Positions 12,480-23,690 of a DNA stretch of 64,000 nt are shown here, in pieces; position 1 is the stretch's first letter, and every line of letters begins with the position of its first letter. Source of the DNA: Straminergon stramineum (lineage: Eukaryota; Streptophyta; Bryopsida; Hypnales; Calliergonaceae); contig OY987273.1 of NCBI GenBank assembly GCA_963920665.1, positions 15,254,501-15,318,500 of the forward strand. The letters are read 5' to 3'. The notes under the pieces were generated by a model, which was not told the DNA's origin, searched no databases, and worked only from the letters and a program-made list of their open reading frames with translations. The translations under genes were made by a program, and so were the position numbers.

Positions 12480-14995
12480 TAATCTCCCTAAAAAAGTAGA
12501 GTTTGTGAAAATTAAAAGATGTTTTTTTCATCTTATGTTTTTATTTTTAAATCAACATGATAAATAATATATAATTGGAATGAATCTTTGCAAATTACAA
12601 ATTACAAATAACAATAAAAAGGTATATTTATTGAAATTTCTATTTTTAAAATTTTATTTCAAATATCTGCATGACAAGTAAGAAATGCTTGGGAGAATTC
12701 TTTGAGATTCCAAAAAATAAACGAAGATAAAAGTTCTTACTTAAATTTCTACTTGCTATTTTTTATCTTTAAAATCAAAGTGAGAAATAATTCATTATTA
12801 CGAAGACTTTTGGAGAATTGCCAAAAATAAATATGGAAGTTCACTTAAGTCTCTATCGATTGTTTTAAAGTTTTATTTAGATCACAGTGATAAATAATAC
12901 ATACATAAGATAACTCTTTGGGAATTGTGAAAAGTAAATGGGAGTGTTTGTACTAAAATCTCCACCTTGACACCCTTTGTTTTTTTATTTAGAAAATCAA
13001 AGTAACAAAGTATTCATGATCACTAGAAGAAATTAGCATTCACATGAACAAAATTCAAGTGACGCGAAATTTCATTTTTTGCCAGAAAACACAGTTTTCG
13101 TGTTGGCTGAAACGTAGTTTTCTAAAAATTGCATTTCGGCGAAGGCAAAAACTACGTTTTTCGGCTGAAAATGAAATTTCGTGTCACTTGAATTTTATTC
13201 AGGTGACTGCTGATTTCTTTTAGTGGATTAAAAGGACTCTAGAAGAATTGCAAAAAATAAAAAGGAAAGTTCTTACTTAAATATCCATGCTTTATTTTAT
13301 ATTTTAGATCAACATAACAAACAAAACACAAAGAAGATGATCCTTACAACGTTCAATAGCCTTCATGCCCACCACTTGTCCACTTAGGCACTTAGCTATT
13401 GAAGGATGTGGAATATTTTATACCATCTACTCTAGAGCCTAGGTAGTGATAGTGCATGCTACTGAATGGTATGCTTGAGATATGCAATAAATAAAATGGA
13501 TAAGTTCTTGTTTAAATCTCCACTTTCTATTTTTTATTTTTAAATCAATGTGACAAATAATTCAAAACTAAGAGGACTCTTTGAAAATCAAAAAATTTAA
13601 TCGAAGACGTTCTTTCTTGAATCTTCATCCTTTATTTTATTTTATTTTTGAAAAAAATGAGACAATTTCATTGAAAGGGAAAAACTTTTTTTTTTAATAC
13701 AATCAAAGTGAAAAATAATTCATGATAGATAATCTTAGAGAATTGTGAAAAAAATAGTAAAGTTTGTACTTAAATGTCTACCTTTTATTTTTTAATCTTA
13801 GATCAATTTGATAAATTCTAGATGAGATGGATGAGTAGGGCTTAGGTTCTTTGAGATTTGCAAAAAAGAATTTGATAATTTCTTATTTAAATCTCCACCC
13901 TTTATATTTTGATCTTTGATTAACATAACAAGTAATTCAAAATTAGTAGACCTCTTTAAAATTGCAAAAACTTATTAATTCAATAGAAAAAAATTCTTAT
14001 CTAAATCTTCAACCTTTATTCTATATTTATAAAATCAAAGAAAAAAATAATGGATGATAAGAAAGAGTCTTGGAAAATTACAAAAAATAAAGAGGGAAGT
14101 TCTTACTTAAATCTCCATGCCTTATTTTAAATTTTCAAATGAACGTGGCAAATAATACTCAAGTAGGATGAGTCTTTCAAAATTCTAAAAAATATATAGA
14201 AAAGCTCTTACTTAAATCTCAAACCCTAAGTTTTTGGTTGTAAAAGCAAAGTGACAAATAATTCATGACTAAAAAAAATTCTAGAAAATTGAAAAAATTA
14301 AGTAGGGAAGTTTTGATTTAAATCTTTACCTTTTCTTTTTGACTTACGTAATAAAAGTGAAAAATAATCCGTGATAAAGAGTCTTTGAGCATTTCAAAAA
14401 ATAGATGGGGAAGTTTTTACTTGAATCTCCACCAATTTTTATTTATTTAAAGAATGAAAGTGACAAATAATTCATGATAAATACATAAGGAGTCTTGAAG
14501 ATTTGCAAAAAATAAATAGGGGATTTATTATATAAATCTCTATCCTTTAATTTTAGTTCTTAGAATGAACACAACAAACAATTCATGATTATAATGATTA
14601 TTTGAGAATAACCAAAAATTGAAAGGGTTTTAAATAGTTTATTTTTATTTCTAAATTAATAGGAGAAATAATATATGAGTAGGATGATTTTTTGAGAATT
14701 GAAAAAATTAATGGTTAAGTTTTGACCTAAATATCCATTCAATATTTTTATTATTAAATCAAAGTTACAAATAATTCATAATTAAGCGGATTCTTGGAAA
14801 ATTGGGAAAATTGAAAAGAGAGGTCATAACTTAAATCACCACCATTTATTTTTAATTTTTAAATAAACATCATGAATAATAGATGAATAGGATGAATCTT
14901 TGAAAATTGCAATACATAATACGGAAAATTCTTCGTCAAATCATCACCCTTTGTTTATTCTATTTAAAATCAATGTCTCAAATCATTGATGAATG
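12480..14995 (+). repeat. ~110-bp satellite array, first block
   Basis: About 20 diverged units of the form 'GTTCTTACTTAAATCTCCAC', 'TTTATTTTTTATTTTTAAAT', 'CAAAGTGACAAATAATTCAT', 'GACTCTTTGAGAATTGCAAA', 'AAATAAA'. Anchor words fall about 100-120 bp apart (for example near 12548, 12658, 12772, 12887, 12995). A CACTA MITE (13021-13225) has landed in one unit. The same satellite, inverted, fills 41780-44640. Confidence 0.85.
13021..13225. mobile_element. CACTA-type MITE (205 bp), in satellite
   Basis: The left end CACTAGAAGAAATTAGCA pairs with the right end ...GCTGATTTCTTTTAGTG. Almost the whole element folds into one hairpin. An exact 3-bp target duplication, GAT, flanks it (13018-13020 and 13226-13228). 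It sits inside one unit of the ~110-bp satellite, so it is younger than the array. No coding capacity. Confidence 0.9.
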
Positions 14996-14999
14996 ATTA

Positions 15000-15370
15000 A
15001 TATAGAAGAATGGTCCTTCACTCCTTGAAAAGAATTTTGTCTTCCTTAAGAAATGTGTGTTGTATGTAAGAGGGGCAACCTCAAGAAGGCTATTACACAT
15101 AAAAGCAACTACAAAAGGGACAACTATAGAAGGACAATCACAACTATAAGAAAGGTCATCTCCTTGAGCAAACAAATCTTTTTCCAAAGGAATGCATATA
15201 GGTAAGGGTGACCTTAGGGGGATGAAAGGTCAACTTCTTGAGTAAAAATTTTTTCCCCAAAAGAATGCATATGGGTCCAAGGGCAACTTTGGGTGGAAGA
15301 AAGATCATTTTCTTGAGCAAGCAATTTTTCTCCCAAAGGGGCGCAAGGTCCAAAGGTGACCATGAGCAAC
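15000..15370. repeat. Diverged units related to the 104-bp satellite
   Basis: Three or four units carry 'AAGAAAGGTCAT', 'TTGAGCAAACAA', 'CTTTTTCCAAAGGAATGCAT' and 'GGGTGACC'. These are the same word order as the 21.6-23.3-kb satellite, but with a shorter spacing of about 75-85 bp. Minus-strand open frames here are products of the repeat. Confidence 0.65.
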
Positions 15371-15384
15371 TAGCCTAGAAAATC

Positions 15385-15715
15385 CTAGCATTTTGCCATT
15401 AATTAGGAAGTGATATAAAAAAAAGCTATGGTTTAAGAAATAAAGACTTTGAAAAGTCCTACTCCCTTAGATTTCATTTCCTCTCCACCACTTCTCTTGG
15501 TCATATATAAATCAATACGGTCATTTCCTAAATTAAAACTTGGAGGGAACACATTTGAAGATCAACTTCCCTCGAGGGTTTTTGGCAATGTCTCCAAAAC
15601 ATCCTAGCATCACAACATGGATTAGGAATTGATTTTAAAGAAAAAGGCAATAATTCAAGAAATGGAGACTTGGAAAAGCCTTCCCCCCCTCATTTCATTT
15701 CCCTTCCATCATAGC
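15385..15715. repeat. Direct duplicate of ~115 bp (two copies)
   Basis: Block 15385-15500 ('ATCCTAGCATTTTGCCATTA'...'TCATTTCCTCTCCACC') recurs with changes at 15600-15715 ('ATCCTAGCATCACAACATGG'...'TCATTTCCCTTCCATC'). It may be a continuation of the adjacent degenerate satellite. Confidence 0.55.
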
Positions 15716-16103
15716 ATATATTGTCGTAATGTATAGTTCACCCTATGATACATCCAAATTATTTGGAAAATATTTGAAAATATAAATGAATATTAAATCT
15801 ATTGAAAATTTAGAAATTATGAGGTAGCATATTTATATAGTTCATGTCTTATTAGTACAATGTCTCTTCATTTAAAATTTTGATGACAAAATATGAAAGC
15901 AATATACATGTATAGAGGAATTTATCCCTCCCAAAAGCTCATAATACATTAATTTTGGCATGGCATAGAACTAGAATATTTAAGGTCATATCTATAATGA
16001 ATGCATTTCGGATTGTCACATTCTAGGGTATAGGATTTAGAATTGAGGGTTTGGAAAGATCTTTCACATTATCTTTAATTACCTCTAATAAAAAATTAGT
16101 ACT
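15716..16103. other. Intergenic, nothing recognised
   Basis: AT-rich flank of the first 3.5-kb element. Confidence 0.4.
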
Positions 16104-17200
16104 ATTATTGTTGTACGCGTAGCGTGCGGTAAATACCATTTACAACACCCAAACATGTAAACTAACTCGAAATATCGTCCCAGGGGATTCTAGTATGTTG
16201 TTGCAAGCCTTGATTATCCGTTCTACCTACTTAAGCACTCCTTTCTCTCCCTTTCTCTCTTCCAGAGCACTACTCTTCCAGAATTCAATCCGGATTCCGG
16301 ATCCGTCTTCTCACACCACAGCACTGGTTTTTGGTACCTCTGTTTTACCCTTAGAGGGTCCACCTTTGATTGTATAGAGGGGTAGGGACTCACCACTCGT
16401 ATTTCTCACACTAACTTCTCTCTCAAAACTACACAACATGTACTCAGATCAAATGTTGCACTAGAGTGACCGGAAACACTCTCACAACCTTCCGGATGGC
16501 CAATCCGGAAAGCAGGTCACACAGATCCATAACAAGCCTTTTCCACTACAACGACAGACCAACAGAAACTGGAACTAAGGTAAGGATTGTAAGTCGTTCG
16601 CTAAACTGATCCTAGGGTTTGGTTGACCTTCTGGTAAGTGATATGGGGTTTCTTCCACTGGTGGTTGCTTATCTCCACACGGAACCCTCCCTGGTATTCC
16701 AGATCTGCACCTACACCACTCCTAATCGGATTCCCGTTCCAGGAGTTTAAAGACACGTGCTTAAGACCAAATTCACTAGTCTAGACTACATCACAGACGT
16801 TCCTCAACACTCAGACCCAAGTCCCCTCAGATCCAGATTCCTCCTTTCCTCCTCCTCAATTACACTTCACACACTCACAAGGAAATACAAGGAAGCTGGA
16901 TATACAACAGATCAATCCCTGACGGTCCACTTGGTGGCTCAGATTAAAATAAGGATGGCAAAATACAAACTATAACGCTAGGATGGAATGAGAGGCAAAC
17001 ACCTAGCCTCACACTTAAAAACCCAAAAAACCTAAAGTCAAAAAGGCCAAAAGGGCACCCGGAAATCCAGGTGACCACTCACAACCTTCCCGAAAAATCC
17101 GGGAAAGGTAAGATCCTACAAATCCGGAACCCGGTCCCACACCTAGAAATCTGGATCCGGTTCAAAATCAAAATCCTATCTGCCTAACGAAAGATCCTAA

Positions 17201-19188
17201 CTACTTTGCCTTCTGCGCTTTCTTCTGGCTGCTCCCGCCTTGACTCGCTGATGTCCGTAGAGATGCCCTTGGTGTTGCCTTCAGGGTCGCCTTCATGGGG
17301 TCGACCGTAATGCCGCCCGGGTTTGTATCTTCCGGATTTCCGGAGGAGAATAGTCGGCTTCTTCCTCGTCCTCGTCCTTCGATCCAGTCCGGTATTCCTC
17401 CTCCTCAGATTTCTCAATCTGAGTGATCCCCCTTTCAATCTCCTCGCCTGGAGACGTCTCATCCAACACGATCGGCTCGATCTCCTTCCTTGGTTGCTGC
17501 TGCTCCTCCACCATATGTTTGAACTCCTCCAGATGAGAGCGAGCCGGATTCAACAATCCCCCGATCCGCTCTATGAGTTGGCCACGGGCTTGGGTGTGAG
17601 GTGTCGGCAGCGGCTCCTTTTCCGGAAGGTTGAAGACTGGGACGGGTGGAGACACCGTAACCTCTGGAGGCGCCAACTCCCGTCTTGTATCCGGCTGCGT
17701 GCTAGACTCGAGTGCTGACTTCACGCTCCCCCGGATTGTCTTCTCCAACTGTTTGGAGAAAGGTTCCGTGGAGTACCGAAGACTCTCCCGCGGAACTTCC
17801 GGTTTCGAAGGTAGCGGCAGCGAGGCGGTGAGCTTGACGGGTGTCTCTGTGTCAAAATGTATCTCTGGAAAGTTGGAGAAGTCCATTACCCGGTCGGGGT
17901 CGATCCGTCCAAGCAGCTGCCTCATCTCCTTGAGTGTGAGCTCCATTCGGGAGGAGAAGTCCACAAGTATCCGGATGACCTTAGATCCGGTGAGGTGCCC
18001 TTCCTCAGTCAACCGGCTCTGGGTTAGAGCCGCCTTCATCACCATATCGTCCGGCTTGTCTACCAAGCTGGATAAATTCTTCAGCAGCTGGAGGGCTTCC
18101 TTCTCCCTTTGCTTCGCTTCAGCCATCTCGCCTTGCGCCCAGCTGAGTCTCGCCAGAAGATCCGCTTTCTCCTTCTCCAAGGCTACGATCTGCTTATCTT
18201 TCCGCTCGAGGACTTCCGGATTTGGAAGTTTCTTCAACGCGTCGAGGATATCTTCCGGTTTCGTCTTTAGCTCACGGCCTATCCTCCTGAGCAGATCCGT
18301 CAGGCTCTCATGGTACTCTTGCGCTTGGAGTACCCAATTGAATCCGGTTTTGAAGAACCCGGATATGCTTCCTTCCTCTTCTTCCGTGATCCTCTATTGA
18401 GCCGGAAGTTTTCCCCGTGATGTCAGATCCGTGGACTTCCGGTGCCTCCGCTCCAGGGGTTGCTCGTCTTCTTCCAGATCCTCCTCCTCTTCCAGTGGCG
18501 ACTACGTCGCCGTCACTTCTTCTGTCAATCCGTATTGAAGGATCGTTGCTCCAGTGTTGTACTCCACCATCTCCGCATCGCTGAGAAGTTCTGCGTGATG
18601 GTACAGATGGAAAAGATACGGCCCTATGGGGCTTGTCTTTCCCTTTCCCACGTTGGCGGCAAGCTTTGCGATTACGGATCCAATCACCTTGCCCCAACTG
18701 ACTGGTCTACCCTCAAATGCACCAAATATGGTGTTGGCTACCGTAACCGTAACCCGGGTAGGCTTTTCTGGATACAGGATGGGAATCAAGAACTCTAGTA
18801 CATGCCTCTACCTTGCATCCAGGCAGTCACTAATTGCATACCCTTCCTTAGAATGGGCAGCGTTCTTGAACTTCCCGATTGCAAACTTGTCTGTCCGTGA
18901 TGCTAAACCAGATCCCTTCTTAGGAAATCCGTAAACTCTAGCCCAAACGTCATTAGTCCAGGTTTGAGGCCTTCCTCTCACGGTCAACTTATACTAGTTG
19001 GAAGCACCTACTATCAATTCTTGGATCATCCGGTCATTCTTTATGGTCCACGGCCGCAGGAACAGACTGACACACCCTATCTCACTGAGGTCATCCTCTA
19101 GCTGGGATCTGTCTCTCAACCTTTCCGGAATGGTTGGACAAACCATCCGGCTGGTGACCAAAGTCTTCCGGATATCTCCCTCTGCCAT
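17201..19188 (-). pseudogene. Element ORF, copy 1: unrecognised conserved protein
   Basis: This is the least damaged C-terminal half of the family. It starts at ATG 19188 (MAEGDIRK) and ends at TAG 17201. The N-terminal ~200 codons include 'PTIPERL', 'DDLSEIGC', 'MIQELIVGA', 'KEGYAISDC', 'VTVANTIFGA' and 'PYLFHLYHHAE', all shared with the other copies. An acidic Glu-rich linker follows. Then comes a 314-codon open stretch (18237-17293) with a heptad-like coiled coil (about 'KDKQIVALEKEKADLLARL'), Pro-rich segments and an acidic tail. In-frame TAGs interrupt it at 18994-18996, at about 18805 and at about 18510. At the first of these another copy has CAG (Gln). A frameshift near 17295 separates the Lys-rich end 'SSQKKAQKAK'. 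The function is unknown to me. Its position as sole gene of the element suggests an element-encoded structural or accessory protein (inference). Confidence 0.75.
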
Positions 19189-19541
19189 CTCAACTATTCA
19201 GAAATCTGAAGATACTATCACCTCTCACGCGAGCACTAACTCACCACTCTTTCACTCAGCTATGCGCGCACAAAACAGTTGTGGGAAAAGAGGAAGAGGA
19301 AATGGCAGTGGCAGGGTTAAGTACCCGTCAAAATACCGACCGTTCGTAAAGCGGACCGTTCACCCGTAACGGGTCCCTATTTCTAGACCGGAAGTCTAGG
19401 TACTAGGCTGTTGCTATCCGGGTTTCTGGAATCCGGATCTGTCCTAGGTTCCGTTACGGATTACCTGGAGCATCCGTTCAGTGTTAGTGAGATGTTTTAG
19501 GCTAAGAGGGTTCTAACCCTTTTTGCCTGTTAAGAATTTTG

Positions 19542-19557
19542 AAAAATTCTATATATT
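19542..19557 (-). promoter_or_regulatory. TATA-like box of element copy 1
   Basis: On the minus strand AAGTATAAATATATAG lies about 55-65 bp inside the element's 5' end and about 350 bp before the ATG. The nested copy has GTTAGTATAAAATAGAA at the matching place, so position and sequence are conserved. The transcription start is not known. Confidence 0.5.
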
Positions 19558-19739
19558 TATACTTCTTTTAGTACTAACATGGTGACTTCTAAGATTACGG
19601 CTCGCGACAATTATACTACTGCTTCACTATTTAACTAACAACTAACATTGATTAAAAGATCAATTGCATTTAATGAAAGATACAAAGAAGCTAGACAATA
19701 TGACAATATTTGGAGATGGTGTACATCTTCCTCTACTAT

Positions 19740-20200
19740 CTAGATTCCTGGTCTAAGGCAACTTTGGGTCAAATGAGAGTTTGGGCTTTAGGAGACTACG
19801 GATGAGGACTAGAATAAACTTCTATTGTGCCCCAATTTGGTAGGATGAGGGGCAACTTTAAGTCTTAGGCAATTGCACGTGGAAGAAACGCCTAGTTCAA
19901 CTCTAGTGTACCAAACTCTTGGGGAATGGGGCGACTTCAGGTTAGAGGCGACTATGAGTGAGGACTAGACTAAACTTCTATTGTATCCAATTCGGTGGGA
20001 TGTGGGGTGACTTCAAGTCATGGGCAACCAAGGGTAGAGGAAATGGCTAGCACTACTTTGGTGTACCAAATTCTTGGGGAATGGGGTGACTTTGGGTTGG
20101 AGGTGAGTTTAGGTCTTGGCCACCGCAAGTCCAAAGGGCAATTTCAAGGTGTAAAGAAAGGTCATTTTTTTAACCTAATGATGCTAGGTTGCTAGCATGC
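19740..20200. repeat. Tandem duplication, ~155-bp unit, G-rich
   Basis: 'GAGGACTAGAATAAACTTCT' near 19804 and 'GAGGACTAGACTAAACTTCT' near 19958 mark two units. Each is followed by 'GTACCAAAYTCTTGGGGAAT' and 'GGGGYGACTT'. The words resemble those of the other G-rich arrays (11.87 and 21.6 kb), so all may share an origin. Confidence 0.65.
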
Positions 20201-20816
20201 AAGCTTGGAGTCGTAAGCCTATGAGTTGTGAGTGTGGAGCTTGTGAGCCTAGAGCCTCCAAATCCTTTTTTTGGAATTTTTTGCCACCCTATTTTTTTCT
20301 TCATCTTTTTCCCAAAAATAAAAGAAAACTTCCTAGTTATAGTAAGTATTATGACCTTGATCATGTCCCCTAAATCCGTGGATTGTGGAATGAGTCATTT
20401 TTTCTTCTTCTGAAATTGCTCAATACTACAGGAAAATACCTTCAAACTTTGTTGAAAAGTTTCGCCACTTAGTTCAATGATTACAATAAAAAAATATGCT
20501 AGACGTTGAGAGTATTTTAGATAGATGTCATTTGGGTAGAACTTAGTTGCATTGTTTTGACTAGCTAATTTGGGTACATAGGGTTTAGGCATTTGTATAT
20601 TAGATAATGATTGGGATTTTTCACGTTTGCTTATATAAGTGCATATGTGTAGGATGAGTAGACAACCTAAAGGTTTGTATGAGATGACGCCTACAAGCCA
20701 TGGTGGATTTGTGGTAGACATTTTGCTCGAATCTTGAGATTTTTTATTGTATACAATTTTCAGTTATAAAATTTATTTTTCTTCATAATTGTAAGTATTG
20801 CCAAATGTTGACATCT
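20201..20816. other. Intergenic, nothing recognised
   Basis: AT-rich. Frames on either strand are short and low in complexity. Confidence 0.4.
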
Positions 20817-21080
20817 TCAAAAAAATTGTAGAAAATGGGGAAAGAAAAAACAACGGGGGAAGAAAAAAATGGGTAAATTAAAGAAAATGAGGAAACCAAA
20901 AAAATAGAGAAAGAAAAAATGAAGAAAGAAGAGAAAATGGAAAAAGAAAAAAAATGGAGAAACCAAAAAAATGGAGAAACCAAAAAAATGGGGGAAAGAA
21001 AAAATATGGGGAATCAAGGAAAACAAAAAAGATGGGATGATGACATAATCAAAAAATGAAGGGAAAAAAATTGGAATTCC
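20817..21080. repeat. Purine-rich low-complexity tract
   Basis: About 260 bp that is almost entirely purine on the plus strand, built from irregular 'GAAAATGGGGAAAGAAAAAA'-like units of about 20 bp. The Phe/Ser-rich frames on the minus strand are a by-product. Confidence 0.8.
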
Positions 21081-21639
21081 TATGACAATGAAGAAGTTCA
21101 AACAATAGGAAAATGGTTGAAGAAGAAAAGAAAAAATAATTTCATATTCATATATGCCTTACTCAAATAGTTGTACATCATAGTCATTTACATGAACTTA
21201 CTTCAAAACAATTGACTAGTAAGACATGCTCCCATATTTCATGGATGCATTCACATTTTTAATTCCATAAACTCCAAATCATTTCATGCAAGGTATATGT
21301 GAATGAATACAATACAAGTGAAATACAAAAATAAATGAGTTCATGCCTACTCTGAAATTGTGATAATCCCTGCTCGAACTAGAAGAAGCTTTAGTTTATT
21401 GAAGCTATAACTAGATGCATGAATGAATTTGTCTTCATGAATATCCATCTTACAAAAGCATCTGTACAAGTAGTATATATGTTTGCAATTCTAGTATTGC
21501 TATTAACCTCCAAAAGTAGAAACAACCATATTCTCGAAGTCCAAGCATGTGCACATGGGAAATACACCCACTGTAATTCAAAAGATGTTTTTGTTAGGGT
21601 CTATCCCTATCTCTAGAGCCACTATTACATCAAGGCCTA
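21081..21639. other. Intergenic, nothing recognised
   Basis: AT-rich lead into the 104-bp satellite. Confidence 0.35.
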
Positions 21640-22384
21640 GAAAGGGGAGCAATGCAGAAACGGTGACCCCTTGTGGGGCGATTGCATGTAAGGCGACCGC
21701 GGGTGTAAGAAAGGCCATTAGCTTGAACAAACCATTTTTCTCCTTCAAAAGGTGCATGCAAGAAGGGCGACCACTTGTGGGGCGACTATGTGTGAGGCGA
21801 CCATGGGTGTAAGAAAGGCCATTAGCTTGAACAAACAATTTTTCTCCCTCAAAAGGTCCATGCAAGAAGGGCGACTGCTTGTGGGGCGACTACATGTAAG
21901 GCAACCGCGGGTGTAAGAAAGGCCATTAGCTTAAACAAACAATTATTCTTCCTCAAAGGGCACATGTAGGAAGGGCAAATACGGGTGGGGTGATCGCAGG
22001 TGTAAGAAAGGCCATTTGCTTGAACAAACACTTTTTCTTCTTCAAAGGACACATGCAAAAAGGGCAATTACAGAAGGGGGAATTGCCTATAAGGCAACAA
22101 TGGGTGTATGAAAAGCCATTACCTTGAACAAACATTTTTTCTCCCTCAAAAGGTGCATGCAAAAATGGTGACCGCATGTGGGGCGACTGTGGATAAGGCA
22201 ACTGCGAGTGTAAGAAAGGCCATTACCTTGAATAAACATTTTTTCTTCTTGAAAGGGCACTTCCAAGAAGGGCCACCGTGTGTGGGGCGACTACGTCTAA
22301 GGCGACCATAGGTGTACAAAAGGCCATTAGGTTGAACAAACATTCTTTCTTCTACAAAGGGTGAATGCAAAAAGGGCGACCGAG
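21640..22384. repeat. 104-bp satellite, block 1
   Basis: Units read 'GGGCGACCGCGGGTGTAAGA', 'AAGGCCATTAGCTTGAACAA', 'ACAATTTTTCTCCCTCAAAA', 'GGTGCATGCAAGAA'. The AAGGCC anchor falls at 21711, 21815, 21919, 22008, 22112, 22216 and 22320. Spacing is 104 bp throughout except one step of 89, so one unit class lacks 15 bp. The array is more GC-rich than its surroundings. Open frames on the minus strand repeat with the array and are not genes. Confidence 0.9.
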
Positions 22385-22745
22385 GGTGGCACGGTTGTCT
22401 TGTTAGACATATTTTTGGGTTTTGGTGTCGTGTAGGACGACTGATGTCATGTGTCATATTAGACAAAGTTTCAATACCCCATCATGACCTATCATGTAAG
22501 TCCATTGTTGACAACTCAGAAAAATTAAAATCTCACTATAATTATGAACCTAAATTTAGAATGTAATATTTATTCATTAAATTGCAACACTTCATTGAAA
22601 GGAAACTTAAATATATCAAAATCATAAATTTTTGATGATTTTTTAAAGTCAACTAGACATTTGGTCAACTAGACATCTCAAGGGCTATATTGGATGTTGT
22701 GTGATGTCTATTTGTCATGATGTCGAGCTGTCTGGGTAGAAAACC
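22385..22745. other. Non-satellite insert between the two satellite blocks
   Basis: AT-rich DNA with the repeated phrase 'AACTAGACAT' near 22653-22675 and no satellite units. The array resumes at its far side. It could be an inserted element whose ends I cannot define. Confidence 0.45.
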
Positions 22746-23330
22746 ATGGCGAGTGGGGCGACCACGTGTAAGGCGACTATGGATTTAAAAAAGACCATTT
22801 TCTTGAACAAACAATTTTTCTTCCTCAAAGAACACTTCCAAGAAGGGCAACCGCGAGTAAGCTAACCATGGGTGTAAGAAAGGCCATTAGCTTGAACAAA
22901 CAATTTTTCTTCCTTAAACGGCACTTCCAAGAAGGGCAACCACATGTGGGGTGACCGCCTATAAGATGACCGCGAGTGTAAGGAAGGCCATTTGCTTGAA
23001 TAAATAATTTTTCTCCCTCAAAAGGTGTATGCAAGAAGGGTGACTGTGTATGAGGCGACCCTGTGTATGGTGGCTGCGGGTTTAAGATATGCCATTACCT
23101 TAAACAAACAATTTTTTTTCCTCAAAGGGCGCATGCAAAAAGGGTCACCGTGTATAAGGCAGCTGCGGGTGTATGATAGGCCATTACCTTGAACAAACAT
23201 TTTTTTTTCTTCAAAGGGCACATGCAGAAAGTGCGACCACTTGTGGGGCGACTGCGTGTAAGGCGACCGCATGGGTAAGAAAGGCCATTAGCTTGAAGAA
23301 ACAATTTTTCTTCCTGAAAGGGTGCAATTT
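22746..23330. repeat. 104-bp satellite, block 2
   Basis: The same units continue, with the anchor at 22791, 22880, 22984, 23088, 23177 and 23281 (steps 89, 104, 104, 89, 104). The alternation of full and 15-bp-shorter units suggests that an older higher-order repeat was amplified. Confidence 0.88.
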
Positions 23331-23690
23331 GACCTCTAATATTTCCTATACTTTCCCACTTGTTTTGTTGTTATGTAATTGGTGCATTTGCTATCCTCCA
23401 CATGGTTTGATTGTTCCTAATTGTTGGATATGCATTCAGGTTCTTGGGCATTGGTTGGTCATATAAGATAATCTTGAAAATCTTCGACATGCTGAAGAGT
23501 TGCCATAGCAACAGTGTTAGTCATTTTTGGAGGTGATAGCTTGCATGTTGTAGTAGTAGAGTCTCCTCTTGATTTAGGTTGGTCCCATCCAAAACGGGCC
23601 AAACCTCTAGCACCTTGGGCCAATCAATGGCCCACTTTCTTTTCATACCTTTCACACATCATTTAATGTCGTCCCAACAAAACCAAAAGT
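23331..23690. other. Intergenic, possible continuation of the adjacent relic
   Basis: On the minus strand this stretch keeps some coding-like words downstream of the relic at 23691-24442, but several stops break it and no boundary can be set. Confidence 0.3.

Larger units (their letters stand above)
16109..19609 (-). mobile_element. 3.5-kb ORF-bearing TG...CA element, copy 1
   Basis: The unit runs from TGTTGTACGCG (16109) to GCTCGCGACA (19609), is flanked by the exact 5-bp duplication ATTAT (16104-16108, 19610-19614), and is 3501 bp long. It reads right to left: a TATA-like AAGTATAAATATATAG on the minus strand near 19542-19557, a leader of ~350 bp, one ORF (19188-17201), then ~1.1 kb of non-coding tail. 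I see no similarity between its two ends that would make a pair of LTRs, and no gag zinc knuckle, protease, RT or integrase. TG...CA ends with a 5-bp duplication are the signature of retroviral-type integrase. It may be a solo LTR carrying a gene, or a non-autonomous element. Homologous copies: 26107-33086 (split), 27889-31356, 49760-53280, 58458-61843. Confidence 0.8.

Noticed and set aside
17323..18400. Long plus-strand open frames (131 and 256 codons) opposite the copy 1 ORF
   Set aside because: They lie antisense to the conserved coding frame, are not maintained in copies 3 or 4, and their composition follows from the minus-strand gene.
16109..19609. Copy 1 as an ordinary complete LTR retrotransposon
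   Set aside because: The first and last several hundred bases are not alike, and no protease, RT, RNase H or integrase is encoded inside.
20783..21101. Phe/Ser-rich frames resembling membrane proteins
   Set aside because: They are translations of the purine-rich low-complexity tract.
21549..23304. Series of 60-106-codon frames on both strands
   Set aside because: They repeat with the satellite period and change with the 15-bp unit difference, so they are by-products of the array.
21640..23330. Possible CRISPR-like array
   Set aside because: The whole 104-bp unit is repeated with no unique spacers. This is a plant satellite.
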